Source of the DNA: Pseudoalteromonas luteoviolacea
GTDB taxonomy: Bacteria > Pseudomonadota > Gammaproteobacteria > Enterobacterales > Alteromonadaceae
NCBI RefSeq assembly: GCF_000814765.1
Contig: NZ_JWIC01000005.1
Coordinates: 744,001 to 808,000, forward strand
DNA: 64,000 bases
Direction of reading: 5' to 3'
This document shows positions 28,313-39,359 of this stretch, piece after piece. The notes under the pieces are model-generated. The model did not search any database. It was given only the letters and a program-made list of their open reading frames with translations, and was not told the DNA's origin. Made by a program: the position numbers and the translations under genes. How positions within the stretch are numbered: the first letter of the stretch is position 1; every line of letters begins with the position of its first letter.

Positions 28313-29353
28313 TTATTTATCCGTCTGGTTTAACTGCTCGGTGAGAGTCTCGAGTGCTTTAATGCGTGATTTAAAGTCGGAAAGATTACGTAAATGTGCA
28401 ATGTTTTTACGCCACTCTTTATTGGTAGTATGAGGCATACCTGAAGAGTAAATACCTGGCTTAGAGATACCCTTTGTCACCATACTCATACCAGTAATAA
28501 CGACGCCGTCACACACCTCATTGTGACCATTGACCGCCACCATACCGCCAAGTTGACAGTACTTTCCAATTTTAACACTACCAGCTAACACCGAACACCC
28601 GGCAATGGCTGTGCCGTATCCAATTTCAACATTATGTGCAATTTGAATTTGGTTATCTAGAATCACATTATCATGGATCACAGTGTTGTCTATTGCACCT
28701 CGGTCGATAGACGTGCATGCGCCAACTTCCACTCGGTTACCAATAATAACCGTACCAATTTGTGGAATTTTAACCCATTCTCCAGATTCATTTGCATAAC
28801 CAAAACCGTCACTGCCAATCACACTGCCTGATTGGAACAAACAATGCTCGCCAATCTCAACTTCGTGGTAAATAGTGACATTTGCCCAAAGCTTCGTACC
28901 TGCACCAATGCGAACATGCTGACCGATAAAACAGCCTGCTCCAATTTCAACGTTGTCACCAATAACAGCACCCGCTTCAATAACCGCATTGGCTGCAATC
29001 TTTACGTTTTCACCCAAGTGAACACTTTGGTCAATAACGGCTGTACTGTGAATTGAGCTGGCAGCACTGGGAGTAGTATCCATGTACTGGGCAAGTTTGG
29101 CATACGCCACATAGGGGTTATCACAAATTAATTTGTTACCCGAAAAAAATTCCGCATCATCCGCTGATAATATAACAGCGCCAGCTTGGGTTGAATCAAG
29201 CTGGCTGCGATATTTTTTATTTGCCAAGAATGCAATCTCTTGATCACTCGCATTCAATAAAGTGGCAATTTTTACAATTGGCTGATCCGGGTTACCTTCT
29301 ATCTCGGCCCCCAAATGATCAGCCAGTTGCGACAACGTATAGTGTTTAGTCAT
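28313..29353 (-). CDS. lpxD: UDP-3-O-acylglucosamine N-acyltransferase
   Basis: Third step of lipid A synthesis, N-acylating UDP-3-O-acylglucosamine. The 346-residue protein has an N-terminal uridine-binding domain ([20 protein letters not shown]), then hexapeptide repeats from about residue 105, the catalytic-histidine segment [13 protein letters not shown] and a C-terminal helix that extends toward ACP. Its start overlaps the stop of skp by one base. Confidence 0.97.
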   Translation of the reverse strand: MTKHYTLSQLADHLGAEIEGNPDQPIVKIATLLNASDQEIAFLANKKYRSQLDSTQAGAVILSADDAEFFSGNKLICDNPYVAYAKLAQYMDTTPSAASSIHSTAVIDQSVHLGENVKIAANAVIEAGAVIGDNVEIGAGCFIGQHVRIGAGTKLWANVTIYHEVEIGEHCLFQSGSVIGSDGFGYANESGEWVKIPQIGTVIIGNRVEVGACTSIDRGAIDNTVIHDNVILDNQIQIAHNVEIGYGTAIAGCSVLAGSVKIGKYCQLGGMVAVNGHNEVCDGVVITGMSMVTKGISKPGIYSSGMPHTTNKEWRKNIAHLRNLSDFKSRIKALETLTEQLNQTDK

Positions 29354-29871
29354 TACTTTTTGCTAACTGCTTCAACAATATCATCCGACAGATCGCTAAC
29401 TTTATCAGGGTTGAAGTAGATTGTCGTTTCTTTTAATCTAACTTCGTCAAACTTTCCTTTTTTAGCAACACTTTCAATGGCATCCAAGATCATTTTTTGT
29501 ACTTTAGCTAGCTCTTGGTTTTGACGCTGTTTAATTTCTTGCTCAAGCGGACGACCTTTCTCAGCCAGTGTTTTTTGCATACCTTGAATTTTGTCACGTA
29601 GTGCTGTTTTTTGATCTTCACTCATGGTTGCACTTTCGCGCTTGAACTTTTCAGCTTCAAAACGGATGTCACCTTGTAGTTTTTCAAGTTCTTGACGACG
29701 CTCCGAAAATTCACTTTTCAGTGTTTGCTCAATTTTAGCCATCTGCGGCAATTGTTGATAAACAGTCTGCATATCAACAATACCCACTTTATGTGCGAAT
29801 GCGTTGATAGAGTTACCCATAAGTAGAGCAGCTAGGATACCCATAGCAGAGGTTTTAAAAATCTTTTTCAC
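29353..29871 (-). CDS. skp: Periplasmic chaperone Skp/OmpH
   Basis: Periplasmic holdase that carries unfolded outer-membrane proteins toward BamA. The start chosen is the GTG at 29871 with AAGGAG six bases upstream; it gives about 172 residues beginning with a signal peptide (MKKIFKTSAMGILAALLMG...) cut near AFA. A longer reading frame from 29925 overlaps bamA and has no such signal. The mature part is a short beta core followed by long charged helices (QTLKSEFSERRQELEKLQGD), the tentacles of the Skp trimer. Confidence 0.93.
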   Translation of the reverse strand: MKKIFKTSAMGILAALLMGNSINAFAHKVGIVDMQTVYQQLPQMAKIEQTLKSEFSERRQELEKLQGDIRFEAEKFKRESATMSEDQKTALRDKIQGMQKTLAEKGRPLEQEIKQRQNQELAKVQKMILDAIESVAKKGKFDEVRLKETTIYFNPDKVSDLSDDIVEAVSKK

Positions 29872-29881
29872 AATAAACTCC

Positions 29882-32353
29882 TTAGAATGTATTACTGATG
29901 TTGAAGCTGATGTTCTTAGTATCATCGTCTTCTTCTTTCTTCAGTGGATACGCAAAACTAATTAACATTGGTCCCATAGGTGAAATCCATTGAATAGACA
30001 TACCTGTAGAAACCCTAAAGCGACTTGGGTCAGAGAAATCTGATAGTTGATTATATTGATGCTCCGGTAAGTTTGAGTAGCGGTCTACATCAAACTCAGT
30101 GTCCCAAACGTTTGCAGCATCGATAAAGAAACTAGTTCGTACCGAGCTGGTGTTTTCTTCATCTAAAAACGGGGTTGGTACAATCATTTCCGCACCAAAT
30201 ACGGCTTTGGCATTACCACCGATTCGACCAAGAGGTCGTAATTCATCAAACTCAGGATCACCACCAATTGCGCCACATTCGGTACCATCTGGTAGACATG
30301 CTCCGGGCACTGATTGAGGAGCGCGCTGAACCGCTAGCGGTAAGATTGTATTTCTCTCAAAGCCTCTTAGTTCCATTTCTGTAATACGATAGAACTCTTG
30401 GAATGGCAGCACTTGATCGAAGCCATTTTCTTCACCATAGCCGTTACCATATGCAAGTGATGCCCTCGTTGAGAATACCCAGCGATGATCGTTGCTCACT
30501 GGCCAGTAAAAACGCGAGTCATAACTTAATTTAAAGTAGTTTAGATCCGAGTTAGGCGTCGTGATGTTGAAATTTGCAGTTTGACGTGAACCATCTGTCG
30601 GGAACATACCACGGTTTACCGTAATACGTGACCAACCAAACCCTAATTCATACTTGGTGAAATCATAGCCACCTGCCGGATCATCTGGATCCTTGAAGGT
30701 CAATTGAAGTACGCGCGTTTGTTCGTAATCAGCAATTCTGTCAAGTTCTTCTTCAACCCAACGGAAACTAAAGTTCAAGCGGTTGACAGGGTTTATTGGA
30801 ATACCAAAATGGGTACCAATACCATAACTACGAGAGTCGTAGTCAATCAAGCCGATCTCTGAGCCATCAAATTTACTAAAGAAGATGCTACTACCCTGAG
30901 AGATACCGTCTGGCGTAAAGTATGGATCTGTGTATGACACACTGTAACGGGTTGACGCTTTTGACGTGTTAATGTTAAACGCAACTTGGTTACCAGAACC
31001 TAAAAAGTTTGATTCACTCACACCAACATTAAACTGCAGACCCGCATATGAACCATATGCCACACCGGCTTGGAAACTACCTGCTGGTTGCTCTTTAACA
31101 TTGAAATCAACATCAACCTGGTCATCAACACCAGGGATAGGTTTAACTTCAAAATCAACCGTTTCCATGTAAGGTAATCGTTGAATTTGTAGTTTAGAAC
31201 GCTCAAGGCTTTGGTTTGACAACCAAGCGCCCTCAAGCTGCGTCATCTCTCTTCGTACAACATGATCAGCGGTGCTCTGGTTACCATTCACCAAAATACG
31301 ACGTACATAAACACGCTTACCAGGGTCAACTGATAACGTTAACTGTACTTCTTTATTTTCATCGTCAATTTCTGGAATAGTACGTACTTCAGCATTGGCA
31401 TAACCAAAACGCGCTAAATAGCTCTTAATAAATTCTTCTGATGAAGTCACCAAAGAGCCATTGTACAGTTCACCAGATTTTAAAGGGATCACGCTTCTGA
31501 TAAGGTCTTCGCGACCTAGTAAATCACCGATAAAGTCAAAGCCTTTAACTGTATATTTTTCACCTTCGGAAATATTCGCCGTAACATAAACAGACTCACG
31601 CTCTGGGCTCACCGATACTTGAGTCGAGTCAATATTGAACCTCAGATAGCCCCTATCCAAGTAGTAACTTCGAATCTTCTCTAGATCACCTTCAATTGTT
31701 TGCTTTTGATAGCGATCGCTTGAAAGGAACTTCCACCATGGTAAATCTTGTTGTGACTCGACAAGGCGCAATAGCTGTTCGTCAGAGAAAAGTTCGTTAC
31801 CAACTAAGTTGATTTGACGAACAGATGCCGCGTCTCCTTCATCAAACTCAAATTTTAGTTTGACTCGGTTTCGTGGCAACTCAACAATGCTCACTTCAAT
31901 TTTAGCGTTGTATTTACCGATACTGTGAAAGAACTCTATTAAGCCTTTTTCAATACCGTCAATGACCGTTCTGTCTAGCGTTTCACCAGTGCGGATATCT
32001 TTACCGTCTAAGCTCTCTTGAAGCTGTTCATCTTTGATGTCTTTGTTGCCATCAAATTCAATAGAAGCAATCGTAGGTCGTTCTTTTACTTTAAAAACAA
32101 TTTGATTGCCATCACGGTAAGCAGAAATATCATCGAAGTGCCCTGACGAAAAAAGCGCTTTGATGGTTTTAGAGACCGTGTAATTATCAACTTCATCGCC
32201 AACGTTAATTGGTATATGAGTTAAGGCTGCACCAAGTGCAACACGTTGTAACCCTTCAACTTTTAAATCTTCTACGATAAAGGAGTTTTGCCCTAGAGCG
32301 GCAAAACTAGCGCCAAGTAAACTCGTTACAGCTAAATGTTTTTTTATAGGCAT
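29882..32353 (-). CDS. bamA: Outer membrane assembly factor BamA
   Basis: Core of the BAM complex that inserts beta-barrel proteins in the outer membrane. The 823-residue precursor has a signal peptide (cleavage near ALG-QNSF), five POTRA domains (first at FIVEDLKVEGLQRVALGAAL; the last ends near residue 420) and a 16-strand barrel. The barrel carries the conserved loop-6 motif region (ELRGFERNTI), and the C terminus ends in aromatic FNISNTF, the outer-membrane beta-signal. It follows rseP and precedes its own chaperone gene skp. Confidence 0.98.
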   Translation of the reverse strand: MPIKKHLAVTSLLGASFAALGQNSFIVEDLKVEGLQRVALGAALTHIPINVGDEVDNYTVSKTIKALFSSGHFDDISAYRDGNQIVFKVKERPTIASIEFDGNKDIKDEQLQESLDGKDIRTGETLDRTVIDGIEKGLIEFFHSIGKYNAKIEVSIVELPRNRVKLKFEFDEGDAASVRQINLVGNELFSDEQLLRLVESQQDLPWWKFLSSDRYQKQTIEGDLEKIRSYYLDRGYLRFNIDSTQVSVSPERESVYVTANISEGEKYTVKGFDFIGDLLGREDLIRSVIPLKSGELYNGSLVTSSEEFIKSYLARFGYANAEVRTIPEIDDENKEVQLTLSVDPGKRVYVRRILVNGNQSTADHVVRREMTQLEGAWLSNQSLERSKLQIQRLPYMETVDFEVKPIPGVDDQVDVDFNVKEQPAGSFQAGVAYGSYAGLQFNVGVSESNFLGSGNQVAFNINTSKASTRYSVSYTDPYFTPDGISQGSSIFFSKFDGSEIGLIDYDSRSYGIGTHFGIPINPVNRLNFSFRWVEEELDRIADYEQTRVLQLTFKDPDDPAGGYDFTKYELGFGWSRITVNRGMFPTDGSRQTANFNITTPNSDLNYFKLSYDSRFYWPVSNDHRWVFSTRASLAYGNGYGEENGFDQVLPFQEFYRITEMELRGFERNTILPLAVQRAPQSVPGACLPDGTECGAIGGDPEFDELRPLGRIGGNAKAVFGAEMIVPTPFLDEENTSSVRTSFFIDAANVWDTEFDVDRYSNLPEHQYNQLSDFSDPSRFRVSTGMSIQWISPMGPMLISFAYPLKKEEDDDTKNISFNISNTF

Positions 32354-32425
32354 TTTTTTATCTTTATCCTTTACAGCTTACGGCGAACTAAACGCCACGT
32401 GCGCTATCGCCCTTATTATAAGAGC

Positions 32426-33778
32426 CTAGAGCCTCGATACATCATTAAACAGTGCAAAACAGGTCAATGCCAGTAACATCATTGCTCCCAGCTTATAACC
32501 TAACTCTTGTGTCTTTTCAGAGACCGGTTTTTTTCGAATTAGTTCAATTAAGTAATACATCAAATGTCCACCATCCAACATGGGCAGCGGTAAAAGGTTG
32601 AAAACCCCCAAGTTGACGCTAATTAATGCTAAGAAGCTTAAAAAAGCAATTAATCCATAACTAACACTGTCTCCGGCCCCAACGGCAATACCAACAGGTC
32701 CACTGATATTTTTTACAGATACTTGCCCCGTGATCAGATTACCTATCATCTCGAAGCTCAACATGGTAAGGGCATAGGTTTTCTGAACGCCAAGCAAGAT
32801 ACTATCGAATACACCGTACTGTCTAGTCTCAATGTACCCTGGCGGCCAACTTTTCTGTTTCGGCACAACGCCCAAGTAACCTATCGTCGTCCCTTGCGAT
32901 GTCTCTCTTGCATCTGGTGTGATATTCAAGGTGATTGTACTGCCATTTCTCAACACTGTAATGACACTTTGCTTGTTGGGTGCAAGTTGAACTAGCTCTA
33001 CAAATTGTGTCCAACTCGAGATGTTCTGTTGGTTAAATGACACGATCTTATCGCCTGCTTGAACGTTGGCGCGTGCTGCTGCAGAGCCGTCAGCAACAAG
33101 GGCTAATTCAGTCGTAATATCAGGCCTATACGGTGTAATACCAATAGATGTCAAAGGTGCAACATCGCGTTTATCTAGCTTCCACCCTTCAACATCCAGC
33201 GTTCTTATGGCAATTTGCCCACGCTCATCTGTCACCTTAACGTCTAACCTTTGCTCACCTAAACCAGACATGACTGCAAAGTTAACTTCTTGCCAAGACG
33301 CCACTTCATCATCACCAATCCGGGTTATCTGGTCACCAGGTTGCATACCCGCATGAAAAGCGATTGAATCTGATGCAATTGAACCAACGACGGGTTTAAC
33401 GTTTTGAACGCCAACAATATACATTATGGCTAACGCGAGAATAGCAAATAAAAAGTTAGCTATCGGCCCTGCCGCAGCAACCGCCATACGCGCATAAACT
33501 GATTTACTATTAAGCGTCAGGAGTTTATCTTGCTCTGACACGTCATCGACCCGTGAGTCAAGCATTCTGACATAACCACCAAGTGGGATCGCAGAGATCG
33601 CGTATTCTGTGCCCAACTTGTCATACCAAGTAAACAGTGGCTTTCCAAACCCAATCGAAAAGCGTAAAACCTTTACGCCGGCTTTTCTGGCAACCCAAAA
33701 ATGTCCATATTCATGAACCGCTACCAATATACTCAGTGCGACAATAAAAGAACCCAGATTCCAGAAAAAATCAAACAT
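32426..33778 (-). CDS. rseP: Site-2 protease RseP
   Basis: Intramembrane zinc protease that cuts anti-sigma factor RseA to release sigma-E during envelope stress. The 450-residue protein has the metal motif HEYGH at about 22-26, two tandem PDZ domains in the periplasm (around GMQPGDQITRIGDDEV and NVQAGDKIVSFNQQN), and the second catalytic motif NLLPLPMLDGGHL near the C terminus. Its start overlaps the dxr stop by one base. It lies directly before bamA, whose substrates trigger the stress it responds to. Confidence 0.97.
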   Translation of the reverse strand: MFDFFWNLGSFIVALSILVAVHEYGHFWVARKAGVKVLRFSIGFGKPLFTWYDKLGTEYAISAIPLGGYVRMLDSRVDDVSEQDKLLTLNSKSVYARMAVAAAGPIANFLFAILALAIMYIVGVQNVKPVVGSIASDSIAFHAGMQPGDQITRIGDDEVASWQEVNFAVMSGLGEQRLDVKVTDERGQIAIRTLDVEGWKLDKRDVAPLTSIGITPYRPDITTELALVADGSAAARANVQAGDKIVSFNQQNISSWTQFVELVQLAPNKQSVITVLRNGSTITLNITPDARETSQGTTIGYLGVVPKQKSWPPGYIETRQYGVFDSILLGVQKTYALTMLSFEMIGNLITGQVSVKNISGPVGIAVGAGDSVSYGLIAFLSFLALISVNLGVFNLLPLPMLDGGHLMYYLIELIRKKPVSEKTQELGYKLGAMMLLALTCFALFNDVSRL

Positions 33779-34986
33779 TAGCCGACCTGCCTTAACACAA
33801 GCTCTTGGGCTAACCGACGCGCTTGAGCATCCATATCAATAATTTCTTCCATGGTGTCTAGCTCACCTAGTGCACTGTTGGAAAGTACTTGTTCGTTCAC
33901 TTTAAAAATATCCATAAAACCAATTTTTCCCTGTAAAAATGCGGCAACTGATATTTCATTGGCAGCATTCAGTGTCGTTGTTGCAGCTTGCCCTAAACGG
34001 CAAGCCTCAATGGCTAACTGGAGATTTGGATAGCGATTATAATCTGGCTCAGTGAATGTAAAATCTTTCATGCGGGAAAAGTCGAGCGGTTGAACACCAG
34101 CATCAATGCGATCAGGGTAAGCCAAACCATACGCGATAGGGGTGCGCATATCTGGCTGCCCCATTTGTGCGATCACAGAGCCATCTTGATACTGAACCAT
34201 TGAATGGATCATACTCTGTGGATGGATAACCACTTCAATATCGTCGGCCTGACAGTCAAACAACCACTTTGCCTCAATAAACTCTAATCCCTTATTCATC
34301 ATTGTGGCTGAATCAACAGAGATTTTCTGACCCATAGACCAGTTCGGGTGTGCTACAGCTTCCGCGACTGTCACTTGAGATAAAGTATGGATATCACGAT
34401 TTAAGAAAGGACCACCTGAGCCTGTAAGCAATATTTTGTGGATACCTAGCGGTGAAAAGTCCGTTGTCGTCCCCTGTTGCATTTCGCGCGGCATACATTG
34501 AAAAATCGCATTGTGTTCGCTGTCTATCGGCAACAGAGTCGCGCCATGCTTTTTGACTTTGTCCATAAATAATTTACCGGACATCACCAAAGATTCTTTG
34601 TTGGCAAGTAAGACTTTTTTGCCAGATTCAACCGCAGCCAAAGTTGGCAACAAACCCGCTGCACCAACAATCGCGGACATCACAATATCCACATCATCAT
34701 GTGATGCGACTTCACACATTGCGCGAGTACCGCTCATAACTTCTGTCGCGAAGCCACTCAGTTGTGCGCTTAACGCGTTTGCAGCGTCTTCGTCGTTCAT
34801 CACGACGTATTTCGGTTTATGCTCAATAACTTGTTGATATACAGTGTCAATATTCTTACCTGCAACCAAAGCAAACACGCTATATCGGGCTGAGTTACGG
34901 CTAATAACATCTAGAGTTGACGTACCGATAGAACCACTTGAGCCGAGAATAACCACCTGCTGAGCAGGCATTACAGCTTTACTCAT
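33778..34986 (-). CDS. dxr: 1-deoxy-D-xylulose 5-phosphate reductoisomerase
   Basis: Second step of the MEP isoprenoid pathway, reducing DXP to MEP with NADPH. The nucleotide-binding motif is ILGSSGSIGTSTLDVI, and the metal and substrate residues are in LLPIDSEHNAIFQC and SVDSATMMNKGLE. The ATG at 34986 is preferred to a TTG at 35001 because it overlaps the cdsA stop as ATGA. That gives 402 residues, the usual length. Also known as ispC. Confidence 0.96.
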   Translation of the reverse strand: MSKAVMPAQQVVILGSSGSIGTSTLDVISRNSARYSVFALVAGKNIDTVYQQVIEHKPKYVVMNDEDAANALSAQLSGFATEVMSGTRAMCEVASHDDVDIVMSAIVGAAGLLPTLAAVESGKKVLLANKESLVMSGKLFMDKVKKHGATLLPIDSEHNAIFQCMPREMQQGTTTDFSPLGIHKILLTGSGGPFLNRDIHTLSQVTVAEAVAHPNWSMGQKISVDSATMMNKGLEFIEAKWLFDCQADDIEVVIHPQSMIHSMVQYQDGSVIAQMGQPDMRTPIAYGLAYPDRIDAGVQPLDFSRMKDFTFTEPDYNRYPNLQLAIEACRLGQAATTTLNAANEISVAAFLQGKIGFMDIFKVNEQVLSNSALGELDTMEEIIDMDAQARRLAQELVLRQVG

Positions 34987-35849
34987 AGTGTAACCGTCCA
35001 AGCATAAAACAAGGCAAACATGGGCGCAGCTGCCGTCAAACTATCAATGCGATCTAATATGCCGCCGTGTCCTGGTAAACAGCTGCCAGAATCTTTTAAC
35101 CCAGCTTCGCGCTTAAACATGCTCTCAAGCAGATCACCAATTGCCGAAAACAATGCAATCACCACGGTTAACAAGCCGTACATTAACCAATGTTTATGCT
35201 CAACATCAGAGCAATAGCAAAAAATTAATACAAACACGACCGCTGTGATCAATCCACCAATGAGTCCTTCGATTGTTTTATTCGGACTCACATTGGGCAT
35301 TAATTTTCTTTTGCCTAAATTTTTCCCCGCAAAGTACGCACCGATATCAGCACTCCATACAATCCCAAGAACCACCATGATAAGTATCGAACCGAATTGC
35401 TCTGATGCATGATAATCCGCGCTTCGAAGCACATTTAGCGCAAGCCATAAAGGTATGAGGGTTAAAAAGCCTGCAATCGCGGGCATCACAATACCCTGAC
35501 TCCATGACTTTGCCATTTTTGGGTAACGTGTCACCAGTAAAGTGGCCACAATCCACCACGCGGCTGCGAGCGTAAAGACATAATTTGCATCTGCTACCAA
35601 TTTACCAGACTGCCAAAGGCTCTCTATAGGCCAGTGGAAGTGCAAAGTGGCAATAAATACACCAGTTACTGCAACATACGCCAAACGATACAACGGCTTT
35701 GAGATCCCCATTAACGAGGCCCACTCCCAGGCACCTAGCAGTACAATTGATGCTGCAATAACGCTAAACAAGTTTAGCGGCGTGTAAAATACTAAAATCA
35801 GCGCCAGCGGTGCAAGCACAGCCGACGTCATAATACGTTGTTTTAACAA
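34983..35849 (-). CDS. cdsA: Phosphatidate cytidylyltransferase
   Basis: Makes CDP-diacylglycerol from phosphatidic acid and CTP, the branch point of phospholipid synthesis. A 288-residue polytopic inner membrane protein with about eight hydrophobic segments. The C terminus carries the full family signature, SMFKREAGLKDSG followed by LPGHGGILDRIDS. The start is a TTG, as in E. coli, giving MLKQRIMTS in register with homologues, with AAAGG upstream. Confidence 0.96.
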   Translation of the reverse strand: MLKQRIMTSAVLAPLALILVFYTPLNLFSVIAASIVLLGAWEWASLMGISKPLYRLAYVAVTGVFIATLHFHWPIESLWQSGKLVADANYVFTLAAAWWIVATLLVTRYPKMAKSWSQGIVMPAIAGFLTLIPLWLALNVLRSADYHASEQFGSILIMVVLGIVWSADIGAYFAGKNLGKRKLMPNVSPNKTIEGLIGGLITAVVFVLIFCYCSDVEHKHWLMYGLLTVVIALFSAIGDLLESMFKREAGLKDSGSCLPGHGGILDRIDSLTAAAPMFALFYAWTVTL

Positions 35850-35860
35850 ACTGAATACCT

Positions 35861-36634
35861 TTAACTTGTTGTATTGCTCTCGGCGAGTAGTTGTTTTATT
35901 TGTTCACCTGTGCAACCAAAGCGCCTCTCTCTAGAAATATAGCAAGCGATTGCCTCTGAGAAAGCCTCTTCGTTAAAATCAGGCCAAAGAGTTTCTGTGA
36001 AATATAACTCTGCGTAAGCAGCTTGCCATAACAAGAAGTTACTGATCCGATAATCACCGCCTGTACGAATGAGTAAATCAAGCGGGCTTTGATCTGCCAT
36101 TGACATATTATTTGTCAGCGCATCTTCTGTAATATCGGTAACACCTAACTCACCGCTTTGTATTTTTTCTGCAAGCGTTTGAGCAGCATTGACAATATCC
36201 CAACGACCACCATAGTTTGCGGCGATATTTAACTGCAACCCAGTATTTTGTCCAGTTAATGCATGGGCATCATGGACTTTATCCTGCAAACTTGTAGGAA
36301 ACTTTGATATATCCCCAATTATGTTTAGTTTTACATTATTTTTATGTAACTTTTTTACTTCTTTACTTAAGACAAAAAGGAATAATTCCATCAAGGTACT
36401 GACTTCGTCTTCAGGTCTACGCCAGTTTTCACTGCTAAATGCAAACAGAGTCAAAGACTCAATACTTAATTTTGAGCAAAACTGTACAGCGCTGCGAACA
36501 GAGTCGACACCTTTTTTATGACCATAAGCTCTCGGACGCTTACGGGCTTGAGCCCATCGTCCGTTGCCATCCATAATTATGGCAACATGCTTAGGTAGTG
36601 ATTGTTGAGAAATCGCGTCAGCGTTTAAAACCAT
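35861..36634 (-). CDS. uppS: Undecaprenyl diphosphate synthase
   Basis: Cis-prenyltransferase that builds the C55 lipid carrier for peptidoglycan and O-antigen. The 257-residue protein has the signature [17 protein letters not shown] with catalytic Asp, then [10 protein letters not shown] and the C-terminal [16 protein letters not shown]. It is followed by cdsA after 11 bases. Upstream, 229 bases separate it from frr, with a terminator, so it probably starts a transcription unit running to lpxA. Confidence 0.96.
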   Translation of the reverse strand: MVLNADAISQQSLPKHVAIIMDGNGRWAQARKRPRAYGHKKGVDSVRSAVQFCSKLSIESLTLFAFSSENWRRPEDEVSTLMELFLFVLSKEVKKLHKNNVKLNIIGDISKFPTSLQDKVHDAHALTGQNTGLQLNIAANYGGRWDIVNAAQTLAEKIQSGELGVTDITEDALTNNMSMADQSPLDLLIRTGGDYRISNFLLWQAAYAELYFTETLWPDFNEEAFSEAIACYISRERRFGCTGEQIKQLLAESNTTS

Positions 36635-36815
36635 AGTACTATTTTAAATAAAAAAAACGCCGCCTAGTATAGCGCAGTCATCGCTGCAAACCTAATAAAA
36701 TTCGTTATCTTAAAACTTAAGACAAAACGTCTGATTTTCAGACTAAATTTTAAAATGTGTGTAAATACAGCAAACTATAATTTAGGCTGCACATTTTACT
36801 GTGCTTGAGACAACA

Positions 36816-36839
36816 AAAAGCCGCGATAACGCGGCTTTT
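36816..36839 (-). terminator. Terminator after frr
   Basis: A ten-base perfect stem (AAAAGCCGCG and complement) with a 4-base loop, followed on the minus strand by TTG and some further T residues, lies about 25 bases past the frr stop codon. Confidence 0.8.
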
Positions 36840-36863
36840 GGTCAAAAATCAGAGCAATCGGAA

Positions 36864-37421
36864 TTAAATTTCCATTAACTCTGCTTCTTTTGCACTTAAT
36901 TGTGTATCCATCTCTTTGATATGTGCATCAGTGATCTTTTGAATTTGATCTTCTGCTTGACGCGCTTCATCTTCAGAAATCTCTTTATCTTTTAACAGTG
37001 ATTTAATGTCACCGTTCGCATCACGACGGATGTTACGAACTGCAACACGACCACCTTCAACTTCACCACGTACAATTTTTATTAAGTCTTTACGACGCTC
37101 TTCTGTAAGTGGAGGTAAAGGTACACGGATAACGGTACCAGCTGACATTGGATTAAGACCTAAATCTGATGCCATGATCGCTTTTTCTACAGCTTGCGCT
37201 AATGACTTGTCGAAAACATTAATAGCCAATGTACGTGAATCTTCTACAGTCACGTTTGCAACCTGGTTTAAAGGCGTGTCAGCACCATAGTAAGATACTG
37301 AAATACCATCAAGTAGTGCTGGGTGTGCACGGCCTGTACGAATTTTAGAAAGTTGGCTTGCTAATGCTGCCACACTTTTTTTCATGCGCTCTTGAGCGTC
37401 TTTTTGGATATCATTAATCAC
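36864..37421 (-). CDS. frr: Ribosome recycling factor
   Basis: With EF-G splits post-termination ribosomes. The 185-residue protein is the standard length, with the three-helix bundle sequence ([55 protein letters not shown]). It is third in the translation cluster after tsf and pyrH, with a terminator after it. Confidence 0.97.
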   Translation of the reverse strand: MINDIQKDAQERMKKSVAALASQLSKIRTGRAHPALLDGISVSYYGADTPLNQVANVTVEDSRTLAINVFDKSLAQAVEKAIMASDLGLNPMSAGTVIRVPLPPLTEERRKDLIKIVRGEVEGGRVAVRNIRRDANGDIKSLLKDKEISEDEARQAEDQIQKITDAHIKEMDTQLSAKEAELMEI

Positions 37422-37521
37422 AGTTGCAATCCTATTTTTACTGTTCCAACCTCAGCAATACATGCCAAAGGCTGGGTTATTCTATAAGAATGGGGCCTCA
37501 AGCCCCATTCTCAATTGCTAT

Positions 37522-38262
37522 TTATTCTGCCGCTTTTTTTGACGTGATCAAGGTGCCTTCATCTTCACCCATGATAACACGCTTCAATGCACCTGGCTTG
37601 TTCATGTTAAATACGCTCAGTGGCATATTGTGGTCACGGGCCAAAGTGAATGCAGCTAAATCCATTACTTTGAGTTCTTTATCAATAATTTCGTCATGCG
37701 TAAGCTGACTATACAAAGTAGCGTCTGGGTTTTTAACAGGGTCATCACTGTAAACGCCATCTACTTTGGTTGCTTTGATCACTGTATCAGCTTCAATTTC
37801 AATACCGCGTAAGCATGCTGCTGAGTCAGTTGTAAAGAATGGGTTACCAGTACCTGCTGAAAAGATAACAACACGGCCTGATTTTAACAAGCTAATTGCC
37901 TCAGCCCAATTATAGGCATCACACACGCCATTAAGTGGAATAGCTGACATCAAACGGGCATTTACGAATGCTCTATGAAGTGCATCACGCATTGCCAAAC
38001 CATTCATCACTGTCGCTAACATACCCATGTGATCACCAACAACACGGTTCATACCCGCTTCTGCTAATGAACCACCGCGTAAAAAGTTACCGCCGCCGAT
38101 AACCAAACCCACTTCTACGTCGAGTTCTACAAGCTCTTTGATCTCTTGCGCCATACGATCCAATACTTTTGGATCAATACCAAAGCCTTCATCTCCCATT
38201 AAAGCTTCACCGCTTAATTTAAGAAGAACGCGTCTAAAAACAGGTTTTCGATTGATAGTCAT
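37522..38262 (-). CDS. pyrH: UMP kinase
   Basis: Phosphorylates UMP to UDP; hexameric, essential, and controlled by UTP and GTP. The 246-residue amino-acid-kinase-fold protein begins [20 protein letters not shown] and carries GGGNFLRG and [27 protein letters not shown]. It sits between tsf and frr, with a terminator separating it from tsf, so it likely has its own promoter or depends on read-through. Confidence 0.97.
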   Translation of the reverse strand: MTINRKPVFRRVLLKLSGEALMGDEGFGIDPKVLDRMAQEIKELVELDVEVGLVIGGGNFLRGGSLAEAGMNRVVGDHMGMLATVMNGLAMRDALHRAFVNARLMSAIPLNGVCDAYNWAEAISLLKSGRVVIFSAGTGNPFFTTDSAACLRGIEIEADTVIKATKVDGVYSDDPVKNPDATLYSQLTHDEIIDKELKVMDLAAFTLARDHNMPLSVFNMNKPGALKRVIMGEDEGTLITSKKAAE

Positions 38263-38292
38263 AATTTCCGGGCCAAGTTAAAATTGAGACAA

Positions 38293-38335
38293 AAAATAAC
38301 CGCGCTTATGATAGACATAAATGCGCGGTTATTTT
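38293..38335 (-). terminator. Terminator after tsf
   Basis: A long stem (AAAATAACCGCGC with its complement, plus inner TTATG/CATAA) is followed on the minus strand by TT and a T-rich tail, in the tsf-pyrH gap. Confidence 0.8.
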
Positions 38336-38403
38336 AGAGAATTTTCTTCATTGACGCAAAAGCAAATCAACACTTTTATGTCAATAAGATTATTCTATTG
38401 CGA

Positions 38404-39255
38404 TTATTCGCCTTTTGCAGCTGCGATTTGAGCAGCAACTTCAGCAGCGAAGTCTTCTTCTTTCTTCTCGATACCTTCACCTACTTCTAGGCGAATGAAT
38501 GAAGAAACAGTAGCGCCTTTCTCTTTAAGGTACTCACCAACAGACTTCTTAGGCTCCATGATGAAAGCTTGACCAGTAAGAGAGATCTCACCAGTGAACT
38601 TCTTCATACGACCAACAACCATTTTTTCTGCGATTTCAGCAGGCTTGCCTTCGTTCATAGCGATTTCAACTTGAACCGCTTTTTCTTTTTCAACAACGTC
38701 AGCTGGTACGTCTTCTGGCTTCAGGTAGTCAGGCTTAGAAGCAGCAACGTGCATTGCAACGTGCTTAAGTGTTTCTTCGTCAGCATCACCAGTTACAACA
38801 ACACCGATACGGTCGCCGTGACGGTATGCAGATAGCTTGTCGCCATCGATGTACTCAACGCGACGAACGTTGATGTTTTCACCGATTTTAGCAACTAGAG
38901 CAACACGTGTTTCTTCGAACTTAGCTTGAAGGTCAGCAATTGTTGCTTTAGTAGCAACAGCGTCGTCAAGAACAGTGTTAGCAAAACCTAGGAAGTTTTC
39001 GTCTTTAGCAACGAAGTCAGTTTGACAGTTAACTTCAAGAAGTGCAGCGAAACCTTCGCCTTGCTTGATAAGGATTGTACCTTCTGCAGCGATGTTACCC
39101 GCTTTCTTAGCAGCTTTAGCAGCACCACTTTTACGCATGTTCTCGATCGCTAGATCGATGTCACCGTTAGTTTCAGTTAGTGCTTTTTTACAATCCATCA
39201 TGCCAGCGCCAGTACGCTCGCGAAGTTCTTTAACTAGGGCAGCAGTTACAGCCAT
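38404..39255 (-). CDS. tsf: Elongation factor Ts
   Basis: Nucleotide exchange factor for EF-Tu. The 283-residue protein has the N-terminal helix domain with [14 protein letters not shown], the core contact motif [13 protein letters not shown], and a C-terminal module, matching E. coli in length. It follows rpsB in the conserved r-protein S2 operon. Confidence 0.98.
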   Translation of the reverse strand: MAVTAALVKELRERTGAGMMDCKKALTETNGDIDLAIENMRKSGAAKAAKKAGNIAAEGTILIKQGEGFAALLEVNCQTDFVAKDENFLGFANTVLDDAVATKATIADLQAKFEETRVALVAKIGENINVRRVEYIDGDKLSAYRHGDRIGVVVTGDADEETLKHVAMHVAASKPDYLKPEDVPADVVEKEKAVQVEIAMNEGKPAEIAEKMVVGRMKKFTGEISLTGQAFIMEPKKSVGEYLKEKGATVSSFIRLEVGEGIEKKEEDFAAEVAAQIAAAKGE

Positions 39256-39315
39256 TAGAATATCCTCAATTCTGAATTCGGTTTTTTGATAAGCGAATTA
39301 CCGCTTGTAAAGAAT

Positions 39316-39350
39316 ATCAAGTCTTCATCACAATTGGATGAAGACTTGAT
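39316..39350 (-). promoter_or_regulatory. Hairpin between rpsB and tsf
   Basis: A 14-base perfect stem (ATCAAGTCTTCATC and complement) with a 7-base loop lies just past the rpsB stop. There is no real T tract on the minus strand, so it is more likely a partial terminator or an RNA-stabilising element that sets the S2 to EF-Ts ratio than a full stop. Confidence 0.55.
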
Positions 39351-39359
39351 GACAGCTAA